The position numbers were made by a program, and so were the translations under genes. A stretch of DNA of 64,000 nucleotides from Azospirillaceae bacterium. GTDB taxonomy: Bacteria; Pseudomonadota; Alphaproteobacteria; Azospirillales; Azospirillaceae. Positions 8,470 through 15,479 of this stretch are shown piece by piece. Every line of letters begins with the position of its first letter. The stretch's first letter is position 1. The DNA lies in assembly GCA_028277115.1 (NCBI GenBank), contig JANQHG010000052.1, forward strand, positions 37,672-101,671, written 5' to 3'. The notes below the pieces were generated by a model that did not search any database, was not told the origin of the DNA, and saw nothing but the letters and a program-made list of their open reading frames with translations.

Positions 8470-8778
8470 CTACTCTTTTCTTGGCGTAAAGCTATCTGGC
8501 ACAAATCCTGACCAGGTCAGGATTTGTGCCGGGCTGTACTCGCCGTTCAGGTCCGGCTGATGCATTGTCGCTGGAAGGACTATCATGCGGCCAATGACAG
8601 CACCGTCGAGCAGCGGGATCGTCCTCCTGGCCGAGCCTGTATGGCCGTCTCCATTGCGGGTCTTCCAAAGCGCTGTGAATTCTGTCCATTGCGGTTTATC
8701 GCTGTCCGGTATGTTCTGCACGAGCCAGAGGCGGTATTGTGGACGTTGCGCTTTGCGGATTCTCCTTTTTTTGTTCAG
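8470..8778 (-). CDS. Hypothetical protein, about 102 aa, probable non-ATG start
   Basis: A leftward frame beginning NKKRRIRKAQRPQYRLWLVQ and ending PDSFTPRKE looks like a genuine small basic protein (aromatic and charged residues, less Arg/Pro-rich than chance frames here). There is no ATG at a sensible place. A very good AAGGAGG lies just before a CTG at 8776-8778, which I take as the start; extending upstream adds Arg/Pro-rich sequence unlike the rest. The ribosome site lies inside a six-codon mini-frame (ATG at 8793-8795, MKRRKH, stop 8775-8777), which could couple translation. Codon use is less GC-biased than in neighbours, suggesting recent acquisition. Family not recognised. Confidence 0.5.
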   Translation of the reverse strand: MNKKRRIRKAQRPQYRLWLVQNIPDSDKPQWTEFTALWKTRNGDGHTGSARRTIPLLDGAVIGRMIVLPATMHQPDLNGEYSPAQILTWSGFVPDSFTPRKE

Positions 8779-9087
8779 TGTTTCCTCCTTTTCATTGTTG
8801 GAGCGGCTTCTTTGCCGACCGATGCCAAGAGCAAGCCGGCGGCATGGCGGACATGTCAGATGGGCCTTCTCCCCAGAGCAGACATAGAAGCAGTGTAATC
8901 GAACCATTGGCGGCGCACCGCTGAACACTGGGCCCGCTTCGGGATCCTGAAGGTGAAATCGGCGCTTGCCGGCGGCTGAGCCGCCCCCGGCGCCCACACC
9001 CGGGTCGCCCCGACGCGGTCCGAACCACAGGTGGAGGAGGTTCGGCGGCGCCATAAGGGTTCCACCTCAAGGTGCAGGTATTCTCAA

Positions 9088-9116
9088 TAAAAAAAGGACC
9101 GGGCGAAGCCCGGTCC
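9088..9116 (-). terminator. Intrinsic terminator of the isolated glycine-rich gene
   Basis: GGACCGGGC and GCCCGGTCC form a nine-base stem with a GAA loop, followed leftward by a run of seven or more T. It lies about 40 bases after the stop of the gene at 9154-9399. Confidence 0.9.
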
Positions 9117-9153
9117 CTAGTCTTCTTCGACCCGAACGGTTCGTTCTGCCGGG

Positions 9154-9399
9154 TCAGACCCCGACGTTGATCGAGCCGATGTTGGTGTTGTCGCTGGTGT
9201 CGCCGCCGCCGACACCGGCAGCGTCCGCGCTTGCTCCACCGACACCCAGACCGGCACCGGCGCCGTCGCTGACCAAGCCGCCGCCGGCACCACCGCCGAA
9301 GCCCGCGCCGAGCGCGTCCGCGCCCGCACCGGCGACACCAAACCCTTCCGCATTGCCGCCCGACTTGCCGCTCTGATTGACCGAAGTGTTGGCCGACAT
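9154..9399 (-). CDS. Glycine-rich small protein, isolated paralogue (81 aa)
   Basis: Same family as the five tandem genes at 48126-49807. It opens MSANTSVNQSGKSGG, has a Gly/Ala/Val centre with an FGVAGAGADALGAG segment, and ends GGGDTSDNTNIGSINVGV. There is no signal peptide, no Cys and few charged residues. AAAGGAG lies eight bases before the ATG, and a strong terminator follows, so it is a single-gene unit. A loose sigma-70-like pair (TTGGCA, then TATACA at 19 bases) is upstream; the RpoN geometry seen for the tandem copies is off by one base here. Function unknown. It sits on the same strand as, and about 5 kb downstream of, an ATP-grasp protein gene. Confidence 0.85.
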   Translation of the reverse strand: MSANTSVNQSGKSGGNAEGFGVAGAGADALGAGFGGGAGGGLVSDGAGAGLGVGGASADAAGVGGGDTSDNTNIGSINVGV

Positions 9400-9869
9400 G
9401 AGAGATCTCCTTTGATCCGGATTGAGGTGACGGTGGTTGCCGCCGTCACGAGTGTATACTTGGGGATCGCCCGGGCCTGCCAATGTGTCCGTTGTCACGA
9501 TTGCGGTGTGACTTGGATCACGCCCTTGACTGCCCGAGGATCGTCTCGCTTCGGGGCATCGAGGTGTGCGTCGTCACCCGGGCCCGGAGATGCCCGACCA
9601 GCGCGCCGGACAGGGCGGCCGGCGTGGGCATGTTCGGTGCCACCCAGCCGGAACCTGGTCCGCATCGAGACCTTCGTGACCACGCGCGATGTCGGCCGCT
9701 CGCTGAGCCAGACAATTCAGGACGCTCTGGCCGACCGCCGAGGTCGGCAAGGCCTTCAACATGGCCCAGGCCGCCGTCTGGGTTGACCCGGACATGACCT
9801 ATGACGGGCGGCAGATGTTGACCCTGTTCACCGTCGACACTGACCGCGCCTCGGACGTCATCGCCGGCC
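9400..9869. other. Region without an intact gene, upstream of pseudogene remnants
   Basis: Rightward frames contain short protein-like pieces (for example AFNMAQAAVWVDPDMTYDGR near 9750-9815, running into a dehydrogenase-like motif) but no frame is complete. I cannot assign these pieces. They read like the decayed start of the dehydrogenase remnant that follows or of another lost gene. Confidence 0.4.
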
Positions 9870-10362
9870 TGATCCGCGACGTCGGCGGCGGCAGCGGAAT
9901 CGGCCGCGCCATCGGCAGCCTGCCTGGGGCACCGGCGCCAGCCGCTTTGCAGCGAGGTTGGATCGTGCGGCGCGGCCAATCGGCGGCGACGTTGCCACGG
10001 CGCCGGTCGATATGACCGACGACGACCAGTTCGCGGCTTGGGCCGTCGGCCCGGCCTGAACACCTCGAGCCTGGCCGCGGTCGGCGCCGCGATCAAAGGG
10101 CTGACCCGCTCGAACTGGGTCCCGAGGTGCGGGTCGATTGCTGCTCGCTGGGAATGGTCCGGTCCGACGCCTATGCGAAATGGTCGGTGGACGCCCGCGC
10201 GCATATGGAATGGCCGAGCGGCGCGTTCCCGCCGGTCGGCCGGTCGGCGAGACCGCGGAGATCGCCCACGCGGCCCTGTTCCCGATGACCAGCACCTGGA
10301 CCACCGGAACGGTGCTGGAAATCGATGGCGGAAGCATGATCCGGCAATGCGCGACATGTTGA
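9870..10362 (+). pseudogene. Short-chain dehydrogenase (SDR) remnant
   Basis: Pieces of a classical SDR appear in order but in different frames: the cofactor motif VGGGSGIGRA near 9880, RPIGGDVATAPVDMTDDDQF near 9975-10035, LAAVGAAIKGLTRS (the region after the catalytic Tyr/Lys) near 10073-10112, and the C-terminal GRPVGETAEIAHAALF plus TTGTVLEIDGG near 10235-10330. At least two frameshifts and a deletion of the segment carrying the YxxxK motif separate them. The order and motifs are diagnostic of the family; the reading frames show that it is dead. Confidence 0.75.
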
Positions 10363-10379
10363 CGCACGCCGTTTGGGTC

Positions 10380-10582
10380 CGCCCATCGCCGACGCGTAGC
10401 GCCATCAGGTCTGAGGCTTGGAGCATCGTGTCAACGCCGGTGTTGAAGAGCGCCAGGTCCCGGAGATGCCCGGCGGCCGCGAGCAGCGATCGGATCACGC
10501 CCACGTGTTCGGGCGAGAAGGCGGCCCGCTGACCGACGGCCCGACCCTGGTTCCAAGGGGCGAACGTCGCGCGTGGTTTCCG
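10380..10582 (-). pseudogene. Tyrosine recombinase/integrase N-terminal remnant
   Basis: A leftward frame with KPRATFAPWNQGRAVGQ, HVGVIRSLLAAAGHLRDLAL and FNTGVDTMLQASDLMALRVGD matches the N-terminal half of a widespread group of alphaproteobacterial site-specific integrases (pattern: APWNKGR, then RDLALFNLAIDSKLRGCDLVAL). It stops being similar just after the VGD segment, so the catalytic C-terminal half with the R-H-R-Y residues is absent. The flanks lack the start region. It marks past mobile-element activity here. Confidence 0.7.
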
Positions 10583-10734
10583 TGCACTGCTCGTTGAACC
10601 GAACATAGGCCGGTCTTGAGCAGCTGAGAAGCCCGGATTTCCGCCATTTCCTATGCCCGGTCTTACAAGAAGCGGGTATTGAGACATCGAAAGGCCATAT
10701 TGTCGGTTGACCCTGCCCCACCCCATCGCTTTCC

Positions 10735-11055
10735 CTAAATCCCGTCCCCATCGGACAAGAAGTCGTACTCCCAGTCTTGCCCTCCATAAAACAGTCGCAA
10801 GATGACTGTGCGCTCCTCGGTGACGGTGAATGCCACGGTCACTCTCTTCTCAAAGCCAACGATGCGCAATCCTGGGCGAATGTCGTCACGCCGGTGACCT
10901 CGTTCTGATGCCACCAGCATGCCTCGGCAGAAGGCTTCGATCCTCTCGATATAGCCAAGACCGATCACCGGTCCCGCGCGCTTGGCAATCCAATCATAGA
11001 TGCTAATCAAATCTTGGAAAGCTTCTGGAGAAAATTCGACAGTCCGCTCTTTCAT
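10735..11055 (-). CDS. ParE/RelE-family toxin
   Basis: A 106-residue protein beginning MKERTVEFSPEAFQDLISIY with the ParE layout: a beta-strand, two helices (IYDWIAKRAGPVIGLGYIER), then the strands DIRPGLRIVGFEKRVTVAF and TVILRLFYGGQDWE. ParE toxins inhibit DNA gyrase; the family assignment is from pattern, the target is known only for relatives. It overlaps the antitoxin gene by four bases (ATGA), so the pair is translationally coupled. Confidence 0.88.
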   Translation of the reverse strand: MKERTVEFSPEAFQDLISIYDWIAKRAGPVIGLGYIERIEAFCRGMLVASERGHRRDDIRPGLRIVGFEKRVTVAFTVTEERTVILRLFYGGQDWEYDFLSDGDGI

Positions 11056-11339
11056 CCCGGACCTTTCAGCCGTTCAGCATGTTTGGCCCGTATGGTGTTA
11101 AAGACTTCGTCAATGCCAATACCGCGCCCAGGATCGGCATGCATCGCATCGTAGACCGGCACGACCTCCTCCCGGAGCCAACGCTCAACAGCCGCATCGC
11201 GCTCCCGAAGTGCGCGAAGTCCCGCCCGAACGACCTCACTTGCCGATGCGTAAACGCCGGACGCAACCAGTTGGTCTATGAAAGCGGCGTGCTCTTCCGG
11301 CAAGCTCACTGTTTTCTTTTCCGTTCCATTCATTGCCAT
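11052..11339 (-). CDS. ParD/CC2985-type antitoxin
   Basis: A 95-residue ribbon-helix-helix antitoxin: KKTVSLPEEHAAFIDQLVAS forms the DNA-binding strand and first helix, YASASEVVRAGLRAL the second helix, and the acidic C-terminal arm would wrap the toxin at 10735-11055. It probably represses its own promoter through the palindrome at 11381-11401. The ATG at 11339 is used; a second ATG two codons later is an alternative. Confidence 0.88.
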   Translation of the reverse strand: MAMNGTEKKTVSLPEEHAAFIDQLVASGVYASASEVVRAGLRALRERDAAVERWLREEVVPVYDAMHADPGRGIGIDEVFNTIRAKHAERLKGPG

Positions 11340-11380
11340 AACCCACTTAATCCGCTCAGCTTAAGCTCAAGCTTATCATG

Positions 11381-11401
11381 TGGTATGAAAATTTCATACC
11401 A
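11381..11401. promoter_or_regulatory. Perfect 21-base palindrome upstream of the toxin-antitoxin operon
   Basis: TGGTATGAAA and TTTCATACCA around a single A, 42 bases upstream of the antitoxin ATG, in an AT-rich stretch that also holds AGCTTAAGCT. It is well placed as an operator for the ParD-like repressor. Confidence 0.65.
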
Positions 11402-11570
11402 TTTTCTTTATGCCCGTTTCTTCACGGAGCGGGCTTGGGAGCCTTTTGGTCGTTCGAACGCGAGGCCCAAGGTTCTATATTTGCTTTTCCCCAAAGCGAA
11501 CATAGGATCACCATGAACGTGCTAACGGTGACGCGCCGCCGTCCCTTGCGCCGGTTTCGGGGCAAAAAAG

Positions 11571-12689
11571 CTACTGCTGGCCGATATCCCATCTATCGGT
11601 CCAGCCACCGTTCCGCTCGTTCTCCGGCGCTTCAGCGCTATGCCGACCTCCAAAATCCAGGAATGGAGTGAGTGGGATCCCCGGCTCAGGCCGGCGCTGC
11701 CGGTCGGCGCGCCGTCCGGGCGGCCGCGTCAACAGAGCGAGCAGGCCCACAACCGCGACCGCGGCGGCGGCGATCGCGGCCCAGGGCGCCACCACGGCGC
11801 CGAGCGCCAGCGCGATCAAGACGAGATTGAGCGTGGTCACGGCCAGCACCACCGCGGCATGGCTGCGGCCGTGCTGGACCGCGCGCTGGTAGAAATGCTC
11901 GCGGTGCGCCTGCCAGACCCGGGCGCCGCGAACCAGCCGGCGCAGCAGGGTCAAAGTGGCGTCGGCGAGGTAATAGGCGGGCAGGATCACCGCCGCAGCC
12001 CACGCGCCGGCGGCGGCGGTCGAAAGCAGCAGGAAACCGAGCAGGTAGCCGAGCGGCACGCTGCCGACGTCGCCCAGGAACACCCGCGCCGGGTGCCAGT
12101 TCCACACGAGGAACCCGGCGGCCGCGCCGGCGAGCACCGCGGCTCCGCCGACCACATGGTCGGGTAACGCCGCGCCGGCAACGGCGACCGCGATCAGGCC
12201 GAGCGTGATCGCCAAAGTCTCGGCGCCGGTGATGCCGTCGATGCCGTCCATGAAATTGGTCAGGTTGACGAACCACAGCCAGGCGAAGCCGGCGGCGGCG
12301 CGGTCGAGCCAAAAGGGGACCAGGCCCTGGAACACCAGGGCGTCGGCCGGCAACGCCGAGATGCCGAGCGCGACCGCGGCGATCTGGGCGGCAAAGCGGG
12401 GCAGGGGGGTCAGCCCGCGCAGATCGTCCCACCATGACAGCGCGGCCAGTGCGGCGGCCGCAGCGATCACCGGGTCGGCGCCGACCACCAGACACCACGC
12501 CGGCACCACCACCGCGAACACGCCGAGGCCGCCGCCGCGCGGGGTCGGACGGTGGTGGCTGCTGCGCGCGTTCGGGTGGTCGAGGATCTGCCGGCGGCGC
12601 AGCCACCAGACTGCGAGCCCGGTGGCCGCGCAGGTCGCGCCGGCGGTTGCCGTCGCGATCGCGGCGAGCATCGCCGGCGGGCCGTCCAT
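11571..12689 (-). CDS. WecA/MraY-family undecaprenyl-phosphate glycosyl-1-phosphate transferase
   Basis: A 372-residue multi-helix membrane protein with the family signatures in order: an HPNARSSHHRPTPRGGG cytoplasmic loop (near residue 38), WWDDL (Asp88-Asp89), NLTNFMDGIDGITG (near 142), FLGDVGSVPLG (near 209), and the HREHFYQR loop (near 263). These enzymes move a sugar-1-phosphate from a UDP-sugar to undecaprenyl phosphate and so start O-antigen, enterobacterial-common-antigen or other glycans. The C-terminal 40 residues are hydrophilic and variable. It is the last gene of the leftward cluster; the stop of the gene before it is six bases away. Confidence 0.92.
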   Translation of the reverse strand: MDGPPAMLAAIATATAGATCAATGLAVWWLRRRQILDHPNARSSHHRPTPRGGGLGVFAVVVPAWCLVVGADPVIAAAAALAALSWWDDLRGLTPLPRFAAQIAAVALGISALPADALVFQGLVPFWLDRAAAGFAWLWFVNLTNFMDGIDGITGAETLAITLGLIAVAVAGAALPDHVVGGAAVLAGAAAGFLVWNWHPARVFLGDVGSVPLGYLLGFLLLSTAAAGAWAAAVILPAYYLADATLTLLRRLVRGARVWQAHREHFYQRAVQHGRSHAAVVLAVTTLNLVLIALALGAVVAPWAAIAAAAVAVVGLLALLTRPPGRRADRQRRPEPGIPLTPFLDFGGRHSAEAPENERNGGWTDRWDIGQQ

Positions 12690-12695
12690 CGCCGC

Positions 12696-13943
12696 CTACC
12701 GGCGGGCGCGCCAGCCCGGCATCGGGAACACCGGCGCGGCCTCGGCGACTGCGGCCGGCAGCACCACGGTCGGGGTCTGGTTCAGGTTCTGGACCGCCGC
12801 CGAGGCGATGTACGGGTTCTGGCCGGTGGCATCGAAGGTGATCGGGCCGCCGACCATGATCCGCTCCTCAAGCGAGGTGGTGCGCAAGGCCTCGATCAGC
12901 GCCTCGGGATTGGTCGAGCCGGCGCGGGTATGGGCGTCGGCCGCGACCAGGATCGCTTCCAGGGTGAAGCCGACGTTGAACAGATAGCCGCCGTAGCGCT
13001 CGCCCGGGAACGCGGCTTCGAACGCCGCTTCGACCCGCTGGGCGAGCGCCGAGGTCGGGTCGACCCACGGCAGGTTGGTCACGCAGTAATCGGAATAGGG
13101 GCCGAGCACGTCGTAGAACTGGGCGTCGTAAAAGCCGGGGCTGCCCGGGCTGATCAAGCCCATCGGTTCGTAGCGCTGCTTGACCATCTCGCGGACCATC
13201 AAAATCGCGTCGTTGGCCCGGGTGGTGACGATCACCAACTCGGCCCCGGTCGCCTTGGCGGTCGCGACCTCGACCGCGAGATCCTGGGCCTTGGGGTCGT
13301 AGCTGATCCGATCGACCAGGGTGAACGGCATCTCGAGCGTCGGCAGGATTGCGTCGAGCGCGGCGCGGTTGGCCTGGCCGAAGGTGTCGTTGGCGTGGAG
13401 GAACACCGCGGTCTTGGGCGTGGTCCCGGTCGTCGCGAACAGTTCGCGCATCAGGGCGAGCCCGTTGCGCACCAGCGTGCCGCTGGTCGGGAAGTTGCGA
13501 AAGACCGTGCGGTAGCCTTGCTGGGTGATCGCCGGGGCGGCCGCGATGTTGATCACCAGCGGTACGCCGCGCTGTTCGCACACCTGGGCGATCGCCGCGG
13601 TCTGGCCGCTCGAGAACGCGCCGACCAGCACATGGGCGCCGTCGGCGATCAGCCGCTCGGCGCGCGCGCGTGCGACCTCGGCGCTCGATTCCGTGTCGGC
13701 GCTCGCGATCCGCACCCGGTCGCCGAGCAACGCCGGCACCAGCGCGACCGCGCGCTGGCACGCCTGGCCGGCCTGGGCGAGATAGCCCGACCGTGGCAGC
13801 AAAACGCCGATCGTCAGCCCCGCCGCCGCCCGGGTCCGCCTGATCCCGAGCCCGCCGCCGACCAGCGTCGCCGCCCCGACCGCGGCCGCGAACCCGCGTC
13901 GGCTGAGCGTCGGGGCGCGCTCGGTCGTCTCACCGTCTGCCAT
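12696..13943 (-). CDS. Tat-exported ABC-type substrate-binding protein (Leu/Ile/Val-binding-like)
   Basis: A 415-residue periplasmic-binding protein. The N-terminus has a twin-arginine signal (SRRGFAAAVGAATLVGGG, Arg15-Arg16), followed by the type I binding fold: LTIGVLLPRSGYLAQAG, GAHVLVGAFSSGQTAAIAQV and TPKTAVFLHANDTFGQANRA are typical of branched-chain amino-acid-binding relatives. No permease or ATPase genes are adjacent, so it may bind a ligand as a sensor or work with a distant transporter. GGAG lies seven bases before the chosen ATG; a GTG one codon upstream is possible. It lies between a small gene and the glycosyl transferase, probably in one operon. Confidence 0.88.
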   Translation of the reverse strand: MADGETTERAPTLSRRGFAAAVGAATLVGGGLGIRRTRAAAGLTIGVLLPRSGYLAQAGQACQRAVALVPALLGDRVRIASADTESSAEVARARAERLIADGAHVLVGAFSSGQTAAIAQVCEQRGVPLVINIAAAPAITQQGYRTVFRNFPTSGTLVRNGLALMRELFATTGTTPKTAVFLHANDTFGQANRAALDAILPTLEMPFTLVDRISYDPKAQDLAVEVATAKATGAELVIVTTRANDAILMVREMVKQRYEPMGLISPGSPGFYDAQFYDVLGPYSDYCVTNLPWVDPTSALAQRVEAAFEAAFPGERYGGYLFNVGFTLEAILVAADAHTRAGSTNPEALIEALRTTSLEERIMVGGPITFDATGQNPYIASAAVQNLNQTPTVVLPAAVAEAAPVFPMPGWRARR

Positions 13944-14017
13944 CACCTGTCTCCGTCATCATCCGGTGGTCGAGCGCTGCGGTCGAGCCCGTCGGCAGGC
14001 AAGGGCCCGCCGGCGCC

Positions 14018-14221
14018 CTAATCGTCGCCGAGCAGGTCGGCGTCGGCGACGATCGCGGCGACGGTCTGGGTGTCGAGCGCGGTTCCGGTGCGTTTCAGCA
14101 CGACATGGGCAACGATCTCGAGCGCGGTCTTGCGCGCATCGGGACCGCGCAGACCCTTCTCGCGGGCGATCAAGAGCGCCTGGGTGTAAGAATTGAGCAC
14201 CAGTCGGTCGATCGAATCCAT
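14018..14221 (-). CDS. Small hypothetical protein, 67 aa
   Basis: A 67-residue helical, acidic-tailed protein, starting MDSIDRLVLNSYTQALLIAR and ending DADLLGDD. The balanced composition and tight packing (nine bases after the ATP-grasp gene, same strand) support coding. No family is recognised. Its place between an ATP-grasp protein and an exported binding protein makes it a possible partner or substrate of the ATP-grasp enzyme, but nothing in the sequence proves this. Confidence 0.65.
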   Translation of the reverse strand: MDSIDRLVLNSYTQALLIAREKGLRGPDARKTALEIVAHVVLKRTGTALDTQTVAAIVADADLLGDD

Positions 14222-14230
14222 CGGGGTCGG

Positions 14231-15340
14231 TCACACATCGGGTGCGGCCGCCGCGGGTTCGGCGGTCGTGCGGTACTTGAGCGTTTCGAGTTCGAACGGC
14301 AGCTGGAGCATCCGGCGCAACAGCAGGGTCGGCCGTTCGACCGCGACGTCACCGGCGGCAAGCGGCGGCGGCGCCGGCGCGCCGGCCAGCCGGGCGGCCA
14401 GCGCGCCGGCGACCCCGCGCGCCAGCTCGGTCGGCAGATCGGTGATCACCGGGTCCGGATCGATGTCGTAGATCACGGGGCCCGCGTCGGTGACCACGAA
14501 GGTGACCATCGCCCAAGCGAGCCCGAGCGCCGCGGCGGCCGCGACCAGACGGTCGGTGCCCGGCAGATCGGCGGCATCAAGCACCCGGAACTGCTCGAGC
14601 TGCTCGATCCCGGCGGCGTCGCGCCCGGGCGGCACCTGGCTTGCGATCAATACGATCGTGCCGTCGGTCACATAGGCGCGTGCAAGCGGTCCCGCGACCA
14701 CCTGGGCGAGCAGCACCGGCGGCTGGTCCAACGCGATCAGGTCGCGTCGTTGGCGCTCCCGGAACGGCTGCCAGGCGCCGCCACCGGTGATCGGCCGCCA
14801 GACCGTGACCTCGTGGTCGGCGGTGAACCGGTCGGCGGCCGCGCCGTCGTTGGTCACCAGCCACGGCGCCACCGGGATGCCGGCACGACCGAGCCGGTCC
14901 AGACTGTCGGCGAGCGCGAAGCCGGCCAGCCGGGCCGACGGCGGGTTGACCAGCCGGGGCGTGCCGGCGGCCTCGAGCCGGCTCAACACGCTGAACAGCG
15001 CGCTCCAGCCCTGCTGGGCGATCAGCGCGCCGACCTGCCACAGCGACCAGTCGCACAGCGGCGCCGGCGGCGGGATCACCGGCTGCTCGAAACCGAAGCC
15101 GTGGAAATAGAGCGCGTCGATCCGGTCGAGCCTGAGCTGGTCCCACCAGATCTCGGTGCCGTCCAGGGTGAGCGGTGCGGTGCGGTCGGGCGCGATCGCC
15201 AGGCGCGCCACCTCAACCGGTCCGCGCCCGGCAACCGGCGCCAGTGCGCCCAGCGCGTCCGCGATCAGCTCGGCCTGGGTACTGCCGGCCGGGGCGAGCA
15301 CAGCCACCGTGACCGGGCTCTCGGTGCTGCCATGGCCCAT
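14231..15340 (-). CDS. Divergent ATP-grasp (RimK-like) protein
   Basis: A 369-residue protein with the RimK-like ATP-grasp layout: an N-terminal Rossmann-like part, a linker with RLVNPPSARLAGFALADSL, then GIPVAPWLVTNDGAAADRF and a nucleotide-binding segment (VTVWRPITGGGAW), LLAQVVAGPLARAYVTDG, and a C-terminal VIYDIDPDPVITD in place of the usual metal-binding D/E-x-N-x-P. ATP-grasp enzymes join a carboxylate to an amine or hydroxyl via an acyl phosphate. The replaced metal ligand suggests altered chemistry or a non-catalytic role. AAGGTG precedes the ATG. It follows three TolC-like genes after a 139-base gap. Confidence 0.75.
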   Translation of the reverse strand: MGHGSTESPVTVAVLAPAGSTQAELIADALGALAPVAGRGPVEVARLAIAPDRTAPLTLDGTEIWWDQLRLDRIDALYFHGFGFEQPVIPPPAPLCDWSLWQVGALIAQQGWSALFSVLSRLEAAGTPRLVNPPSARLAGFALADSLDRLGRAGIPVAPWLVTNDGAAADRFTADHEVTVWRPITGGGAWQPFRERQRRDLIALDQPPVLLAQVVAGPLARAYVTDGTIVLIASQVPPGRDAAGIEQLEQFRVLDAADLPGTDRLVAAAAALGLAWAMVTFVVTDAGPVIYDIDPDPVITDLPTELARGVAGALAARLAGAPAPPPLAAGDVAVERPTLLLRRMLQLPFELETLKYRTTAEPAAAAPDV

Positions 15341-15479
15341 CGGGCACCTTGTCGTTCGGTGGTTCGGTCGGGCGCGGCTCCCCGCGCGCCGCCCGGGCCA
15401 ACGGCGACGGTCAGCCGTCGCCTGACCGGGCGATCGGCGGGGCGGGTGGAGACCCCAAAACCGCGGTCCGGTCGGACGG

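Noticed and set aside
9466..9482. Sigma-54 promoter for the isolated glycine-rich gene
   Set aside because: TTGGCAGG and a GC are present but only nine bases apart, and the TT before GC is missing.
9518..10726. A 402-codon leftward open frame
   Set aside because: Only residues about 50-115 look like protein (an integrase piece); the rest is chance open sequence across the SDR remnant.
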